From: Palsa-504 sp963753225
Lineage (GTDB): Bacteria > Actinomycetota > Actinomycetes > Streptosporangiales > Streptosporangiaceae
Length of the DNA: 64,000 bases
Direction of reading: 5' to 3'
NCBI GenBank assembly: GCA_963753225.1
Contig: CAVWBQ010000003.1
Coordinates: forward strand, 97,141-161,140
Numbering within the stretch: the stretch's first letter is position 1; each line of letters opens with the position of its first letter. Below, piece by piece: positions 7,361 through 16,206 of this stretch. A program made the position numbers and the translations under genes. The notes under the pieces were generated by a model. The model worked only from the letters and a program-made list of their open reading frames with translations, made no database searches and had not been told where the DNA came from.

Positions 7361-9457
7361 CTAGGACAACGGTTTGGTGAGGTCGTAGACGGTCTGGCCA
7401 CCCACGGTCTGCTTCTTGAAGTGGGCCGCTACCCAGGAGGCGATGGTCGAGGAGCCGCGCCCGCCGCCGAAGCTCTGGCTGCCCTGGCCCACGTAGTAGT
7501 GGATCTCGTGCTTGGCTGCCAGTTCCCTGAACACTGCCAGGGTGGGCCACGGGTCGGTCCCGTTGAACCCGCCGATGGCCATCACCGCGTCCCCGGTGGC
7601 CAGTTCGAGCGGTGCCGCGCTTTCCGAGCCCTCGGTGGCGGCTACCCACTTGTAGCTGGACGCGTCCTGCTCGAGCAGCCTGGTCAGGGCGCTGCTCACC
7701 GTCGTGTCGCCACCCAGCCCGCCGCCTCCGCCGAAGCCGCCGCCCCCTGGGCCACCGCGAGCACCCGTGCCCCCGGCCGTCCCGCTCCCGGGCTGGGCCC
7801 CGCCTGGCGCCGCGTTCCCGCCGGGTGCTCCGGTCCCGTTCTGCGTCGAGCTTCCGTTGGGCATCCCGCCGGGACCGCCGCCCGGTCCACCGCCGAAGCC
7901 GGCCGAGGCCGGCCCGGCGCTCGGGATCGCGCCGGTGTGGGCGGTAGCCACCGTGTCCAGCGCGTACGCGGCCGGCCCGGCCAGCCCGGCCACCAGGGCC
8001 AGGCCGAGCGGCGCCACCGCCAGCGCCAGCAGCCCGCGCCGCGACCTCGCCACCGCCGCCAGCCGGGCCAGCGCCGGGCCGGCCAGTACCAGGCCCGCGG
8101 CGGCCACGCCCGCGACCAGCACTACCCAGCGCAGCCACGGCAGCCAGTCCGGCGTCCGGTCGAGCAGGATGTACGCCCAGACGGTGCTGGCCAGGACGCC
8201 GCAGGCGCCCGCGATGCGCCCGGCCAGCTTCGCTGCACCGAGCGGCGCCCGCCGCAGGGCCATCGCGCCGATACCGGTCAGGGCGGCGATGCCGGGCGCC
8301 AGCGCGACCATGTAGTAGGGGTGGATGATGCCGTTCATGTAGCTGAACACCAGGCCGGTCACCAGCACCCAGCCGCCCCACAGCAGCGCCGCGGCCCGGG
8401 TCCTGTCGGTCCGCGCCGCGCGGCGCGACACCCAGGCCATGGCGGCCAGCGAGATCAGCGCCGCGGGCAGCAGCCAGCTGATCTGACCGCCGAACTCGGC
8501 GTGGAACAGCCGGAATATCCCGGTCGCTCCGCCGAACGAGGCGCCCTGCCCGCCACCGCCACCGCCCGGGCCGACCGAGCCGGTCTCGTCGCCGGTCAGC
8601 CGGCCCAGGCCGTTGTAGCCGATGGCCAGCTGCAGGATGTTGTTGCTGGTCGAGCCGCCGAAGTAGGGCCGGTCAGCGGCCGGAATGAGCTGCGCGGCCA
8701 GGATCCACCAGCCCGCGCCGACGATGATGCCGGCTCCCATCAGCAGCGTCTGCCAGATCCGCCGGGCCAGCCGGGGCGGCGCGGCCCACAGGTAGGCAGC
8801 CGCGAACCCCGGCACCACCAGGAACGCCTGCAGCATCTTGGCCAGGAACGCGAACCCGAGCAGCAGGCCGGTGAGCGCCAGCCACCTGCTCCGACCGTTC
8901 TCTACCGCACGGACCAGCGTGTAGGCGGCCGCGGTCATCAGGAGGACGAGCAGCGCGTCCGGGTTGTTGAACCGGAACATCAGCGCGGCCACCGGGGTGA
9001 GCGCGAGCACCAGCCCGGCGATCAGCCCCGCCGCCGGCCCGAACCAGCGCTTGACCGCGGCGTACAGCAGCAGCACCGAGCCCACGCCCTCCAGCGCCTG
9101 CGGGACCAGCATCGACCACTGGCTGAAGCCGAATATCCGCCCAGATAGCTCCATCACCCACAGCGAGCCGGGCGTCTTGTCCACGGTGATGAAACTGGAC
9201 TGGTCGAATGAGCCGAAGAAGAACGCCTTCCAGCTCTTCGTGCCGGCCTGGACCGCGGCCGCGTAGAAGTCGTTCGCCCAGCCGCTCCTGGTCAGGTCCC
9301 ACAGGTAGAGGACGGCGGTCAGGGCGAGCAGCCCGAACAGCGCCGGGCGCGCCCAGCGGGGATCTGCCTGCGGCCCGCGCAGCAGGCGCCGGGCGCGGTT
9401 CGGCCCTGGGCGGCCGGTCGCGTGCCGCGGGACGGGAATGGACGTGGTCGCGCTCAA
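7361..9457 (-). CDS. GT39/ArnT-like integral membrane glycosyltransferase
   Basis: 698 residues. The TTG start at 9457 overlaps the stop codon of the upstream GT2 gene (TTGA) and has GGGAG in range. The N-terminal part shows YLWDLTRSGWANDFYAAAVQAG and VDKTPGSLWV, the acidic loop motifs of dolichyl- or polyprenyl-phosphate-sugar transferases (PMT/ArnT class), followed by about ten membrane helices. A Gly/Pro-rich low-complexity insert occupies about 520-590, before a soluble C-terminal domain. It probably transfers a sugar from a polyprenyl-phosphate donor made by the adjacent GT2 enzyme to an extracytoplasmic acceptor (inference). Confidence 0.87.
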   Translation of the reverse strand: MSATTSIPVPRHATGRPGPNRARRLLRGPQADPRWARPALFGLLALTAVLYLWDLTRSGWANDFYAAAVQAGTKSWKAFFFGSFDQSSFITVDKTPGSLWVMELSGRIFGFSQWSMLVPQALEGVGSVLLLYAAVKRWFGPAAGLIAGLVLALTPVAALMFRFNNPDALLVLLMTAAAYTLVRAVENGRSRWLALTGLLLGFAFLAKMLQAFLVVPGFAAAYLWAAPPRLARRIWQTLLMGAGIIVGAGWWILAAQLIPAADRPYFGGSTSNNILQLAIGYNGLGRLTGDETGSVGPGGGGGGQGASFGGATGIFRLFHAEFGGQISWLLPAALISLAAMAWVSRRAARTDRTRAAALLWGGWVLVTGLVFSYMNGIIHPYYMVALAPGIAALTGIGAMALRRAPLGAAKLAGRIAGACGVLASTVWAYILLDRTPDWLPWLRWVVLVAGVAAAGLVLAGPALARLAAVARSRRGLLALAVAPLGLALVAGLAGPAAYALDTVATAHTGAIPSAGPASAGFGGGPGGGPGGMPNGSSTQNGTGAPGGNAAPGGAQPGSGTAGGTGARGGPGGGGFGGGGGLGGDTTVSSALTRLLEQDASSYKWVAATEGSESAAPLELATGDAVMAIGGFNGTDPWPTLAVFRELAAKHEIHYYVGQGSQSFGGGRGSSTIASWVAAHFKKQTVGGQTVYDLTKPLS

Positions 9458-10383
9458 TTGGTTCGCTCTCCCTGAGTGGCCATCTCGTTTCGATGGATCG
9501 TGCCGGTCACCTGGCGACCGGCCGCCTGCAGCGCCACGTAGGCCACCGTGCTGGCCGCGCCGATAACGGTGAACCTGGCGACCTGCAGCGGCAGGCCGCT
9601 GGCGGGCCAGCCGCTGGCGCTCGAGCCAGAACCGGGGGCGGGCCCGCGCAGCTGCGGGACCTGAATGGAGCCGCGCGCGAAGCCTGCGCCGAGCCTGGCC
9701 ATGCCGCGCAGGTCGGCCAGGGCGGTGGCGATGATGTCGACGCGCGAGTCGAGGTCGTCGATCCAGTCCACCGGGACCTCGTGGATCCGCAGCCCGGCCC
9801 GTTCGGCCAGCACGAGCAGTTCGGTATCGAAGAACCAGCCGGTGTCCCTGGTGAGCGGGAGCAGCGCCCGCGCCTGATCGCGCCTGATCGCCTTGAAGCC
9901 GCACTGCGCGTCGGAGAAGCGCGCCCCCATCAGGGTCCGCAGCAGTAGGTTGTAGCCGCGCGAGAGGAGTTCCCGCTTCGGACCGCGGATAACCCGGGAG
10001 CCGCGGGCGAGCCGGGTGCCGATGGCCAGGTCGCTGTGCCCGGACATCAGCGGGGCGACCAGCGGGAGCAACGCGTTCAGGTCTGTCGACAGATCGACAT
10101 CCATGTAGGCGAGGACGTCGGCCTCGCTCTGCGACCAGATGTCCCGCAGCGCCCGGCCGCGTCCCGGCAGCTCCATGTGCACGGCGCGCACCTCGGGCAG
10201 CTCGCGGGCCAGCCGGTTGGCGATCGCCCAGGTGGCGTCGGTGCTGCCGTTGTCCGCGACGGTGATCCGGACGTGAAACGGGAAGCTCTCGCGCAGGTAG
10301 GTGACCAGCCGCCGGACGCTCGGCGCGAGATCACGCTCCTCATTACGAACAGGCACCACTATGTCCACATGGGGAACCGTCAT
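9454..10383 (-). CDS. GT2 polyprenyl-phosphate sugar synthase-like glycosyltransferase with partial GtrA tail
   Basis: 309 residues. The GT-A fold has VDIVVPVRNEERDL at the start, VADNGSTDAT, and the metal-binding MDVDLSTDL (about 94-102), and FSDAQCGFKAI and WFFDTELLVLAE as in dolichyl-phosphate mannose synthases. After residue 230 a linker leads to one hydrophobic segment, ARFTVIGAASTVAYVAL, which looks like the first helix of a GtrA domain. The remaining GtrA helices are absent. Its last four bases overlap the TTG start of the GT39 gene, so translation is probably coupled. Confidence 0.87.
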   Translation of the reverse strand: MTVPHVDIVVPVRNEERDLAPSVRRLVTYLRESFPFHVRITVADNGSTDATWAIANRLARELPEVRAVHMELPGRGRALRDIWSQSEADVLAYMDVDLSTDLNALLPLVAPLMSGHSDLAIGTRLARGSRVIRGPKRELLSRGYNLLLRTLMGARFSDAQCGFKAIRRDQARALLPLTRDTGWFFDTELLVLAERAGLRIHEVPVDWIDDLDSRVDIIATALADLRGMARLGAGFARGSIQVPQLRGPAPGSGSSASGWPASGLPLQVARFTVIGAASTVAYVALQAAGRQVTGTIHRNEMATQGERTN

Positions 10384-10517
10384 GGCAGTGAGGATCGGCG
10401 ACCACGCTCCGTGGCGGCTGAAGCCACCTTATGTACACGCTATGAGCAAAGCGTCCCCGGCAGGCACGGCGGCGTGTCAGTCAAGGCACCCGGTGACACC
10501 GCTCGTCGGCCGCGCCC

Positions 10518-11555
10518 TCACGGCGCCGGAGGCTCTCGCCCAGCTGCGGTCATCGGTCCGGTAAGGTCCTCGCGGTGCCGCGGCACCGCCAGCTCGGAGA
10601 GCCTGCCCCGGTCGATCTGATCTCGCCCGGCCACCGCCACCGCGCAGTCGGTCTCCGCGCGCAGCGTAGCGGTCCTGACCCCGCCCTCGAGCAGCGCCCG
10701 CTCGCCCGCGATCGCGCCCGGGCCGAGCTGGCCCAGCTCCTGCCCGTTCACCGACACGGCCAGGACCCCGTCGAGCAGCAGGTACAGCTCCTCGCCCGGC
10801 TGGCCCTGCTCGGCCAGCACGGCCCCGCGCGTGATCCGGCGGATGGACGGCCGGGTGCCGCCGCGCATGATCGTCGTCGATATCTGCCGCTCCAGGGAGC
10901 TCTCCGCCGCGGTCACCAGCGGCCGGGTGTCCTCGCCGCCCCAGGGTGAGTGCGTTCCGTACGCGGTGCGCGCCCAGTCCTCGTAGGCGGCGAGGCCGGA
11001 CTTGGCCACCAGCTGCCCGCGCAGGTCGTAGATCCAGTGCCTCGGGAACGGGCTGGCGCCGGCCAGCTCGCTGACCGATGACCCGTCGGCCCGGATGGTC
11101 AGCCGCAGTGTGGTCCACACCGTGGGTGCCGTCCACTGGGCGAACGGCCTGCCGCGCACCGGCCGGGGATACGGCATCCCCGTCCGCCCGCCCGTCGTCT
11201 GGACGAACACTGCCTCGCCGCCGCGCACCTCCGGATCGGCCCTCAGCTCGGGAAATTCGGCGGGCTGAAAGGTGATCCCGGCGCGGCCGCCCAGGTAGAC
11301 CCGGGTGCAGCTGATGTAGCCGCGGCCGGTGTAGCCCGCGCCGACCACCTCGCCGTCCCGCACCTCGGCCCAGGCCGCGAGGTGGTTGGCGAACCGGAAG
11401 CCCTCCGCGGCGTGCAGGGCGGCCAGGTCCGTGATCTGGTCCGGCGGGGGATCGTCAAAACGCACCGCGCCCGCCGTGAACCCCATCTTGGCCAGGCCGG
11501 CCACCGCCTCCGACGGAATCCAGGAGACGCTCGTCACCGCCGATTCGACCCGCAT
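10518..11555 (-). CDS. Protein with C-terminal cyclic-nucleotide-binding (CAP_ED-like) domain
   Basis: 345 residues. The N-terminal 200 residues (AALHAAEGFRFANHLAAWAEV, GRGYISCTRVYLGGRAGITFQPAEFPEL) are conserved-looking but match no domain I can name. Residues about 225-330 form a cNMP-binding beta-roll: ITRGAVLAEQGQPGEELYLLLDGVLAV, then GQLGPGAIAGERALLEGGVRTATLRAET. The phosphate-binding cassette has GERALLEGGVRTA, with Glu and Arg in the expected positions. No DNA-binding domain follows, so this is not a Crp-type regulator. Confidence 0.72.
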   Translation of the reverse strand: MRVESAVTSVSWIPSEAVAGLAKMGFTAGAVRFDDPPPDQITDLAALHAAEGFRFANHLAAWAEVRDGEVVGAGYTGRGYISCTRVYLGGRAGITFQPAEFPELRADPEVRGGEAVFVQTTGGRTGMPYPRPVRGRPFAQWTAPTVWTTLRLTIRADGSSVSELAGASPFPRHWIYDLRGQLVAKSGLAAYEDWARTAYGTHSPWGGEDTRPLVTAAESSLERQISTTIMRGGTRPSIRRITRGAVLAEQGQPGEELYLLLDGVLAVSVNGQELGQLGPGAIAGERALLEGGVRTATLRAETDCAVAVAGRDQIDRGRLSELAVPRHREDLTGPMTAAGREPPAP

Positions 11556-11599
11556 GCCTTCCCCCTAACCCATGTGCGTGAAATACGCCTTGCCCGCCA

Positions 11600-12445
11600 T
11601 TAGCCGAACCGGCAAGTCACCGCGCCCGGGATCACCCTGTCCGACGGTGCCTGCTCGCGCGAGCACCACCACGTGGAGCGGCCGCCGACCGTTCCGTGCC
11701 GCATCTCGGCGCCGCAGCGCGGGCAGGTGCCGCCGGGATGACGGGCCGCGATGACGTCGCCGGTGTGCACCCCGCCCCTGATCATGGCGGAGGCCAGGGC
11801 GGACTCGAGTGCGCGGTAGAGGCGGTCCGCGTCCCCGGTGCGCAGCGTGCCGGTCCGCGCCGCCGGATGCACCCTGGCCTGCCAGAGGATCTCATCGGCC
11901 AGCAGGTTCCCCACGCCGGCGATCCGCGACTGGTCGAGCAGCCGGGCCTTGACCGCGACCGACCCCCTGGTGATCAGGCGGCCGAACTCCGCCGGGGTGA
12001 CCTCGGCGGCATCCGGCCCGAGCGCGTCGATGCCGGGGTCGAGCCGGACCCGTCCGAGCCTGCGCTTGTCGAAAAGGACGAGGCTGCCGCCGTCGGCGAA
12101 GCCAAGCGTGAACCTGTCCCATTCTGGCTTGCGCGGCTGCGCGTCGCGCCGTCGTGGGTCGCCGCCCTCGGCCGCCTGGCCGTCCGTGGAGGTGACCACG
12201 ATCCGGCCGCCCATGCCGAGGTGAATGCCGAGGTCGGGGCCACCCTCGGAGGTCTCGCACCACATCGTCTTGCCCCGTCGGCGGGCCGCGGTGAGCGTCC
12301 GTCCGGTCAGGGCGGCGCGCAGTTCGCCGGGGGCGTGCGGCCGGCAGACGAACGTGTCGCTATCGTCCACGTCCGCGATGCGCCGGTGCAGCGCCTCGTC
12401 GGCGATCAGGCGGCGGGCGGTCTCGACCTCGGGAAGTTCCGGCAT
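11600..12445 (-). CDS. Fpg/Nei family DNA glycosylase with incomplete zinc finger
   Basis: 281 residues, ATG start. N-terminal PELPEVETARR carries the catalytic Pro2 and Glu3, and Lys in RRRGKTMW is the beta-hairpin lysine. The helix-two-turn-helix is SRIAGVGNLLADEILWQARVHP. The C-terminal finger has CPRC, then 16 residues, then C, but the fourth ligand is Glu (CSRE) instead of Cys, and Arg of the finger loop (GGRSTWWC) is kept. It should remove oxidised bases and nick the strand by beta/delta elimination. Loss of one zinc ligand suggests an altered or zinc-less finger; Nei-like subgroups with such changes are known, so activity is still likely. Confidence 0.88.
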   Translation of the reverse strand: MPELPEVETARRLIADEALHRRIADVDDSDTFVCRPHAPGELRAALTGRTLTAARRRGKTMWCETSEGGPDLGIHLGMGGRIVVTSTDGQAAEGGDPRRRDAQPRKPEWDRFTLGFADGGSLVLFDKRRLGRVRLDPGIDALGPDAAEVTPAEFGRLITRGSVAVKARLLDQSRIAGVGNLLADEILWQARVHPAARTGTLRTGDADRLYRALESALASAMIRGGVHTGDVIAARHPGGTCPRCGAEMRHGTVGGRSTWWCSREQAPSDRVIPGAVTCRFG

Positions 12446-12574
12446 TTGTTCGTTTTTACCTGTCCCAGTGACCGCAGTAGTGAAATTCTGGCACTTTGTT
12501 GCACTTGTGTGTAGCGACGAGGCAGGATCGTATACGGGGGGAGCAGCCGTCTTCTTAGCCGACGTGGGGCGGGT

Positions 12575-12742
12575 ATGTTGAAGTTCGTAATCGTTATGTC
12601 ACGGCGATTGCCTGTCCTTGGTCTGGGCTCCTTGATACACACGTGGGGGTCGGCAGTGATTGTGACTGTAGGAATAGTGGCCGGGCAACGGGTGCCGTAC
12701 CAGTGGGAATTGGTCGTCCAGGCCCGGCCCCGGGACACGTGA
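12575..12742 (+). CDS. Possible 55-residue protein upstream of the NB-ARC/TPR gene
   Basis: ATG at 12575 opens 55 codons ending in TGA at 12740-12742, which overlaps a GTG start of the next gene (GTGA), an arrangement used by several gene pairs in this window. The peptide has a hydrophobic middle (PVLGLGSLI, then SAVIVTVGIVAG) and could be a small membrane protein. Codon use is less G/C-biased than its neighbours (several TTG, GTA, ATT), which may mean foreign origin or that it is not coding. GGGGCGGG lies just upstream. Confidence 0.35.
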   Translation: MLKFVIVMSRRLPVLGLGSLIHTWGSAVIVTVGIVAGQRVPYQWELVVQARPRDT

Positions 12743-15183
12743 GTGGGTGGCGGGCCGTGTCTGGCAACCAGGCTGATCGTGACCCGAGGCTGCGGTCAGC
12801 GTCGCCAGCCTGGTGGGCGGCTGCGGCGGCTCAGAGTGACCAGAAGACCGCGCGCATCCGGGTGGACGACCCGGACGAGCCCACCATCGTGGTGCCGCGA
12901 CCGTCCACCGGCCTGCCGGACGCTCCCGCCGAGGTGGACGCTTCCGCCGAGGTGGACGCTTCCGCCGAGGTGAATGAGCCGGCCGGCGACCAGCGGACGG
13001 GCGAGATCCCGGGGGAGCCACCAGACTTCCTGCCCAGGGCAGACCTGCTGGCTGAGCTGGACCGGCCCGGCGCGCGCGTGCTGGTGCTGCAGTCAGTCAG
13101 CGGCGCGGGCGCGACGCAGTTGGCGGCGGCTTATGCCCGCTCCAGGCTGGCGCGGGGCTGGCGGCTGGTCGCCTGGGTCAGTGCCCGGGATACCGGTTCC
13201 CTGCTGGGAGGCCTGGCGGCGGTAGCTGACGCGCTCGGCCTGCCCGACCGCGGCACAGCGCCAGAGCGGACCGACCCGGGGACGATGGTCCGGCTCTGGC
13301 TGGAGGCGGACGGAGACCGCTGCCTGGTCGTCTTCGACGGCATGACCGACCCCGAGGCGGTGCGGCCGTTCATCCCGGCCGAGGGCGCCGCCAGGGTGGT
13401 GGTCACCAGCCACCAGGAGTCAGACCTGGGATCGCCCATCCCGGTAGGCATGTTCTCTCCCGAGGAGGCGCTGGATTACCTGGCCAAGCGCACCGGCCTG
13501 ACGGATGACGCGGCAGCCGGAGCGGTGGCCGGCGAACTCGGGTACCTGCCGCTGCCGCTGGCCCTGGCCGCGGCTCTGATCGCCAGGGACAATCTCGGAT
13601 ACGACGGGTACCTGGACCGGTTGCGAGCGCTGCAAACCGGACAGGACCCGGCCGCCGCGGAGCGGGCGGTGCGGCTATCCCTGGAGGCGGTCCCGGCCGG
13701 CGGGTGCCACCGGGTGTTGGAGTTCATATCGGTGCTGTCTGCGGGTGGGGTCCGGCGGGACCTGCTGCATGCCGCCGGGCACACAGGTCTGCTCGGCGGG
13801 CGCCAGCCGCCCGGCCAGGTGGACGCGGCGCTGGATCGGCTGGTCAGCCTGTCCCTGCTGACCCCCAGCCTGGACGGCCAGACCATGATCGCCAACGGCC
13901 TGGTGCTCCGGGTCGTCCGTGCCCGGCTGCCCGCGAGGCGACTGGCGGAGGTTTGCCGGGATACCGCGTCGCTGCTCCATGCCCGAGCCGAGGCGCTGGC
14001 CAGCTCGCCCGATCGCTCGGCCGTCAGGGACGTGGCTGCGCAGCTCACGACGCTGGCCGAGGCGGCGAGGCTGGCCAGCGAAGCCGATCCAGAGCTGGCC
14101 AGGATCTTGCTGCGGCTCCGGTTCCTGGCGCTTTATCACCTGATCGAGCTCGGTGACAGCGCGGCCCAGGCCGTCACGGTTGGCGAGCCGCTGACCGCGG
14201 ACCTTGAACGGCTGCGAGGCCCCGATCATCCGGACACGCTGAACGCGCGGAACAGCCTCGCCGCCGCGTATCAGGCGGCGGGCCGCCCGGCCGAGGCGAT
14301 CCCGTTGTTCGAGCAGACCCTGGTCGTCCGCGAACAGCGGCTGGGCCCGGAGCATCCCGACACCCTCACCTCGCAGAACAACCTGGCCGCCGCCTATCAG
14401 GAGGCGGGCCGCGCGGGTGAGGCGAGGCTGCTGTTCGAGCTGACCCTGGCGGCCAAGGCGCGGCTGCTTGGCGCCAACCACCCGAGCACCTTGAACTCGC
14501 GAGGCAACCTGGCCACCGCCTACCGGGACACCGGCCGGGCCGCCGAGGCCATCGCGCTCTTCGAGCAGACGCTGCAGGGCAGGGAAAAGGTCCTGGGCAT
14601 CGACCATCCGGACACCTTGAACTCGCGGGTCAACCTGGCCGCCGCCTACCGGGAGGCGGGCCGGCCGGGTGAGGCGATTCCGCTGGTCGAGCAGATCCTG
14701 GCGACCCGGGAGCAGCACCAGGGCAGCAACCATCCGAGCACGCTGAACTCGCGGATCACCCTGGCCGCCGCCTACCGGGAGGCGGGCCGGCCGGCGGAGG
14801 CGATTCCGCTGGTCGAGCAGACGCTGGCCGCCTGCGAGCGTGAGCTGGGCCACGATCATCCGCGGACCATGGGCGCGCGGAACAAGCTCGCCAACGTCTA
14901 CCGGGAGGTCGGCCGGGTCGACGAGGCCATCGTCCTGCAGGAGCAGACGCTGGCCGCCTGCGAGCGGCAGCTGGGCGCGGACCATTCCCGGACTCTCGGC
15001 TCGCGGAGCAACCTTGCGGCTTCCTACCAGGCCGCAGGGCGGGTCGGCGAGGCGATCCGGCTGTATGAGCAGACGCTGGCCGACCGGGAGCGGCTGCTGG
15101 GCACGGAGCACCCGAACACCGTGAACACGCGGAAGCTGCTCGCCCTGGCCCGTGAGGACGCGGGTCGCGACAGGGAGGACTGA
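12739..15183 (+). CDS. STAND-like protein: degenerate NB-ARC ATPase plus tetratricopeptide repeats
   Basis: About 814 residues if the GTG at 12739 is used (an in-frame GTG at 12643 is the alternative). An acidic, Pro-rich N-terminal region has three repeats of the type AEVDAS. The NB-ARC-like module follows: a P-loop reading SVSGAGATQLA, where Ala replaces the essential Lys of GKT, then Walker B-like LVVFDG, ARVVVTSHQ, and GYLPLPLALAAALI in place of GLPLAL. The C-terminal third holds seven full 42-residue TPR units (HPxTLNSRxNLAAAYREAGRxxEAI) and part of an eighth. Such proteins sense partners through TPRs; nucleotide hydrolysis is doubtful here. No effector domain is recognisable. Confidence 0.82.
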   Translation: MSGWRAVSGNQADRDPRLRSASPAWWAAAAAQSDQKTARIRVDDPDEPTIVVPRPSTGLPDAPAEVDASAEVDASAEVNEPAGDQRTGEIPGEPPDFLPRADLLAELDRPGARVLVLQSVSGAGATQLAAAYARSRLARGWRLVAWVSARDTGSLLGGLAAVADALGLPDRGTAPERTDPGTMVRLWLEADGDRCLVVFDGMTDPEAVRPFIPAEGAARVVVTSHQESDLGSPIPVGMFSPEEALDYLAKRTGLTDDAAAGAVAGELGYLPLPLALAAALIARDNLGYDGYLDRLRALQTGQDPAAAERAVRLSLEAVPAGGCHRVLEFISVLSAGGVRRDLLHAAGHTGLLGGRQPPGQVDAALDRLVSLSLLTPSLDGQTMIANGLVLRVVRARLPARRLAEVCRDTASLLHARAEALASSPDRSAVRDVAAQLTTLAEAARLASEADPELARILLRLRFLALYHLIELGDSAAQAVTVGEPLTADLERLRGPDHPDTLNARNSLAAAYQAAGRPAEAIPLFEQTLVVREQRLGPEHPDTLTSQNNLAAAYQEAGRAGEARLLFELTLAAKARLLGANHPSTLNSRGNLATAYRDTGRAAEAIALFEQTLQGREKVLGIDHPDTLNSRVNLAAAYREAGRPGEAIPLVEQILATREQHQGSNHPSTLNSRITLAAAYREAGRPAEAIPLVEQTLAACERELGHDHPRTMGARNKLANVYREVGRVDEAIVLQEQTLAACERQLGADHSRTLGSRSNLAASYQAAGRVGEAIRLYEQTLADRERLLGTEHPNTVNTRKLLALAREDAGRDRED

Positions 15184-15267
15184 GGCACCGGCGCCGGCCG
15201 GCCCGGCGCTAGGCTCATGAGCACGGCCAGCCTGCCGCGCCCGCGTGCCCCAGGAGAGGATCGCCTC

Positions 15268-15378
15268 GTGAGCAGCCAGATGAGTCATCGGGCACCTCCC
15301 CGGGCCCGCGTCACCGAGTCGCTGGTCACCGAGTCGCTGGTCCGCGAGGAGCTAATCCGGAAGCCCGCGGCGCGATGA
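15268..15378 (+). CDS. Possible 36-residue peptide coupled to the metallo-hydrolase gene
   Basis: A GTG codon at 15268, preceded by AGGAGAGG, opens 36 codons. The TGA stop at 15376-15378 overlaps the ATG of the next gene as ATGA. The peptide contains an exact 15-base tandem duplication encoding VTESLVTESLV and is rich in Arg and Glu. I recognise no family. It could be a coupling leader or a small protein; the site and overlap are its only support. Confidence 0.35.
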   Translation: MSSQMSHRAPPRARVTESLVTESLVREELIRKPAAR

Positions 15379-16178
15379 GAATCGGCGAGATCGAGGTCCT
15401 GCCGGTCTTCGACGGCTTCGGCTACGAGGTCGCCCGCGACGTCCTGCTGCGGCCCGATGAGGCCGGAACCGACCCCTGGGCCGCGCACGAGGCGCGGCTC
15501 GACCCGCACGGCCGGCTGGAGTTCACCCTCGGCGGTTTCCTGGTCCGCTCCGGCGACCGGGTCATCCTGGTCGACACGGGCGCCGGCACCATCGACACCG
15601 GCCAGTACAAGGGCGGCCGGTTCCTGGCGAGCCTGCGGGAGCACGGCGTTACGCCGGACGACGTCACCGACGTCATCTTCACCCACCTGCATTTCGACCA
15701 TGTCGGCTGGGCGACGTCCAAGGGCGAGGTGGTCTTCCGTCACGCCACCTACCGGGTGCACGAGGCGGACTGGGCCTACTTCGTGGAGAGCCCGGGGGCA
15801 CTGCCCGGGGCGGTGCGGAAGCTCTCCCCGGTCAAGCCGCAGCTGGAAACGTTCGGTTCGGAGTGCACGCTGGCGCCGGGGCTCGACGCCAGGCCGGCGC
15901 CCGGGCACACTCCCGGCTCGACGGTCTACGTCCTGTCCAGCGGCACGCAGCGGGCCCTGCTGCTCGGCGACGTCGCCCACTCGCCGGTCGAGCTGATCGA
16001 GCCAGGCTGGGAGTTCGCCTTCGACGTGGACCGGTCTGCCGCCCGGGCCGCCCGGGAGCAGATCACGGCGGAGCTGCTGGCGAGCCAGGATCTGGCTGCC
16101 GCCGCGCACTTCGGTGAGCCGTACTTCGGCCGCCTGGTGCGCGCCGAGGCGACAGCCCCGGAGTGGATTTTCCTTTAG
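15375..16178 (+). CDS. MBL-fold metallo-hydrolase
   Basis: 267 residues. The metal site is FTHLHFDHVGW (HxHxDH, about 98-103), with His in PAPGHTPGS, Asp in LLLGDVAHSP and a late His in AAAHFG. An N-terminal VLPVFDGFGYEV and DPHGRLEFTLGGFLVRSGDRVILVDTGAG complete the fold. The sequence resembles the quorum-quenching or general hydrolase branch. As the first enzyme gene of a rightward cluster with an XDH-like enzyme and enoyl-CoA hydratases, it may open a lactone or cleave a thioester in the same pathway (inference). Confidence 0.87.
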   Translation: MRIGEIEVLPVFDGFGYEVARDVLLRPDEAGTDPWAAHEARLDPHGRLEFTLGGFLVRSGDRVILVDTGAGTIDTGQYKGGRFLASLREHGVTPDDVTDVIFTHLHFDHVGWATSKGEVVFRHATYRVHEADWAYFVESPGALPGAVRKLSPVKPQLETFGSECTLAPGLDARPAPGHTPGSTVYVLSSGTQRALLLGDVAHSPVELIEPGWEFAFDVDRSAARAAREQITAELLASQDLAAAAHFGEPYFGRLVRAEATAPEWIFL

Positions 16179-16206
16179 CGTGGAAGTACGTGAACAGGGA
16201 GTAGCC

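Noticed and set aside
9458..9904. N-terminal extension of the GT39 protein
   Set aside because: This open frame is antisense-like shadow within the GT2 gene; the TTG at 9457 has a ribosome binding site and TTGA coupling.
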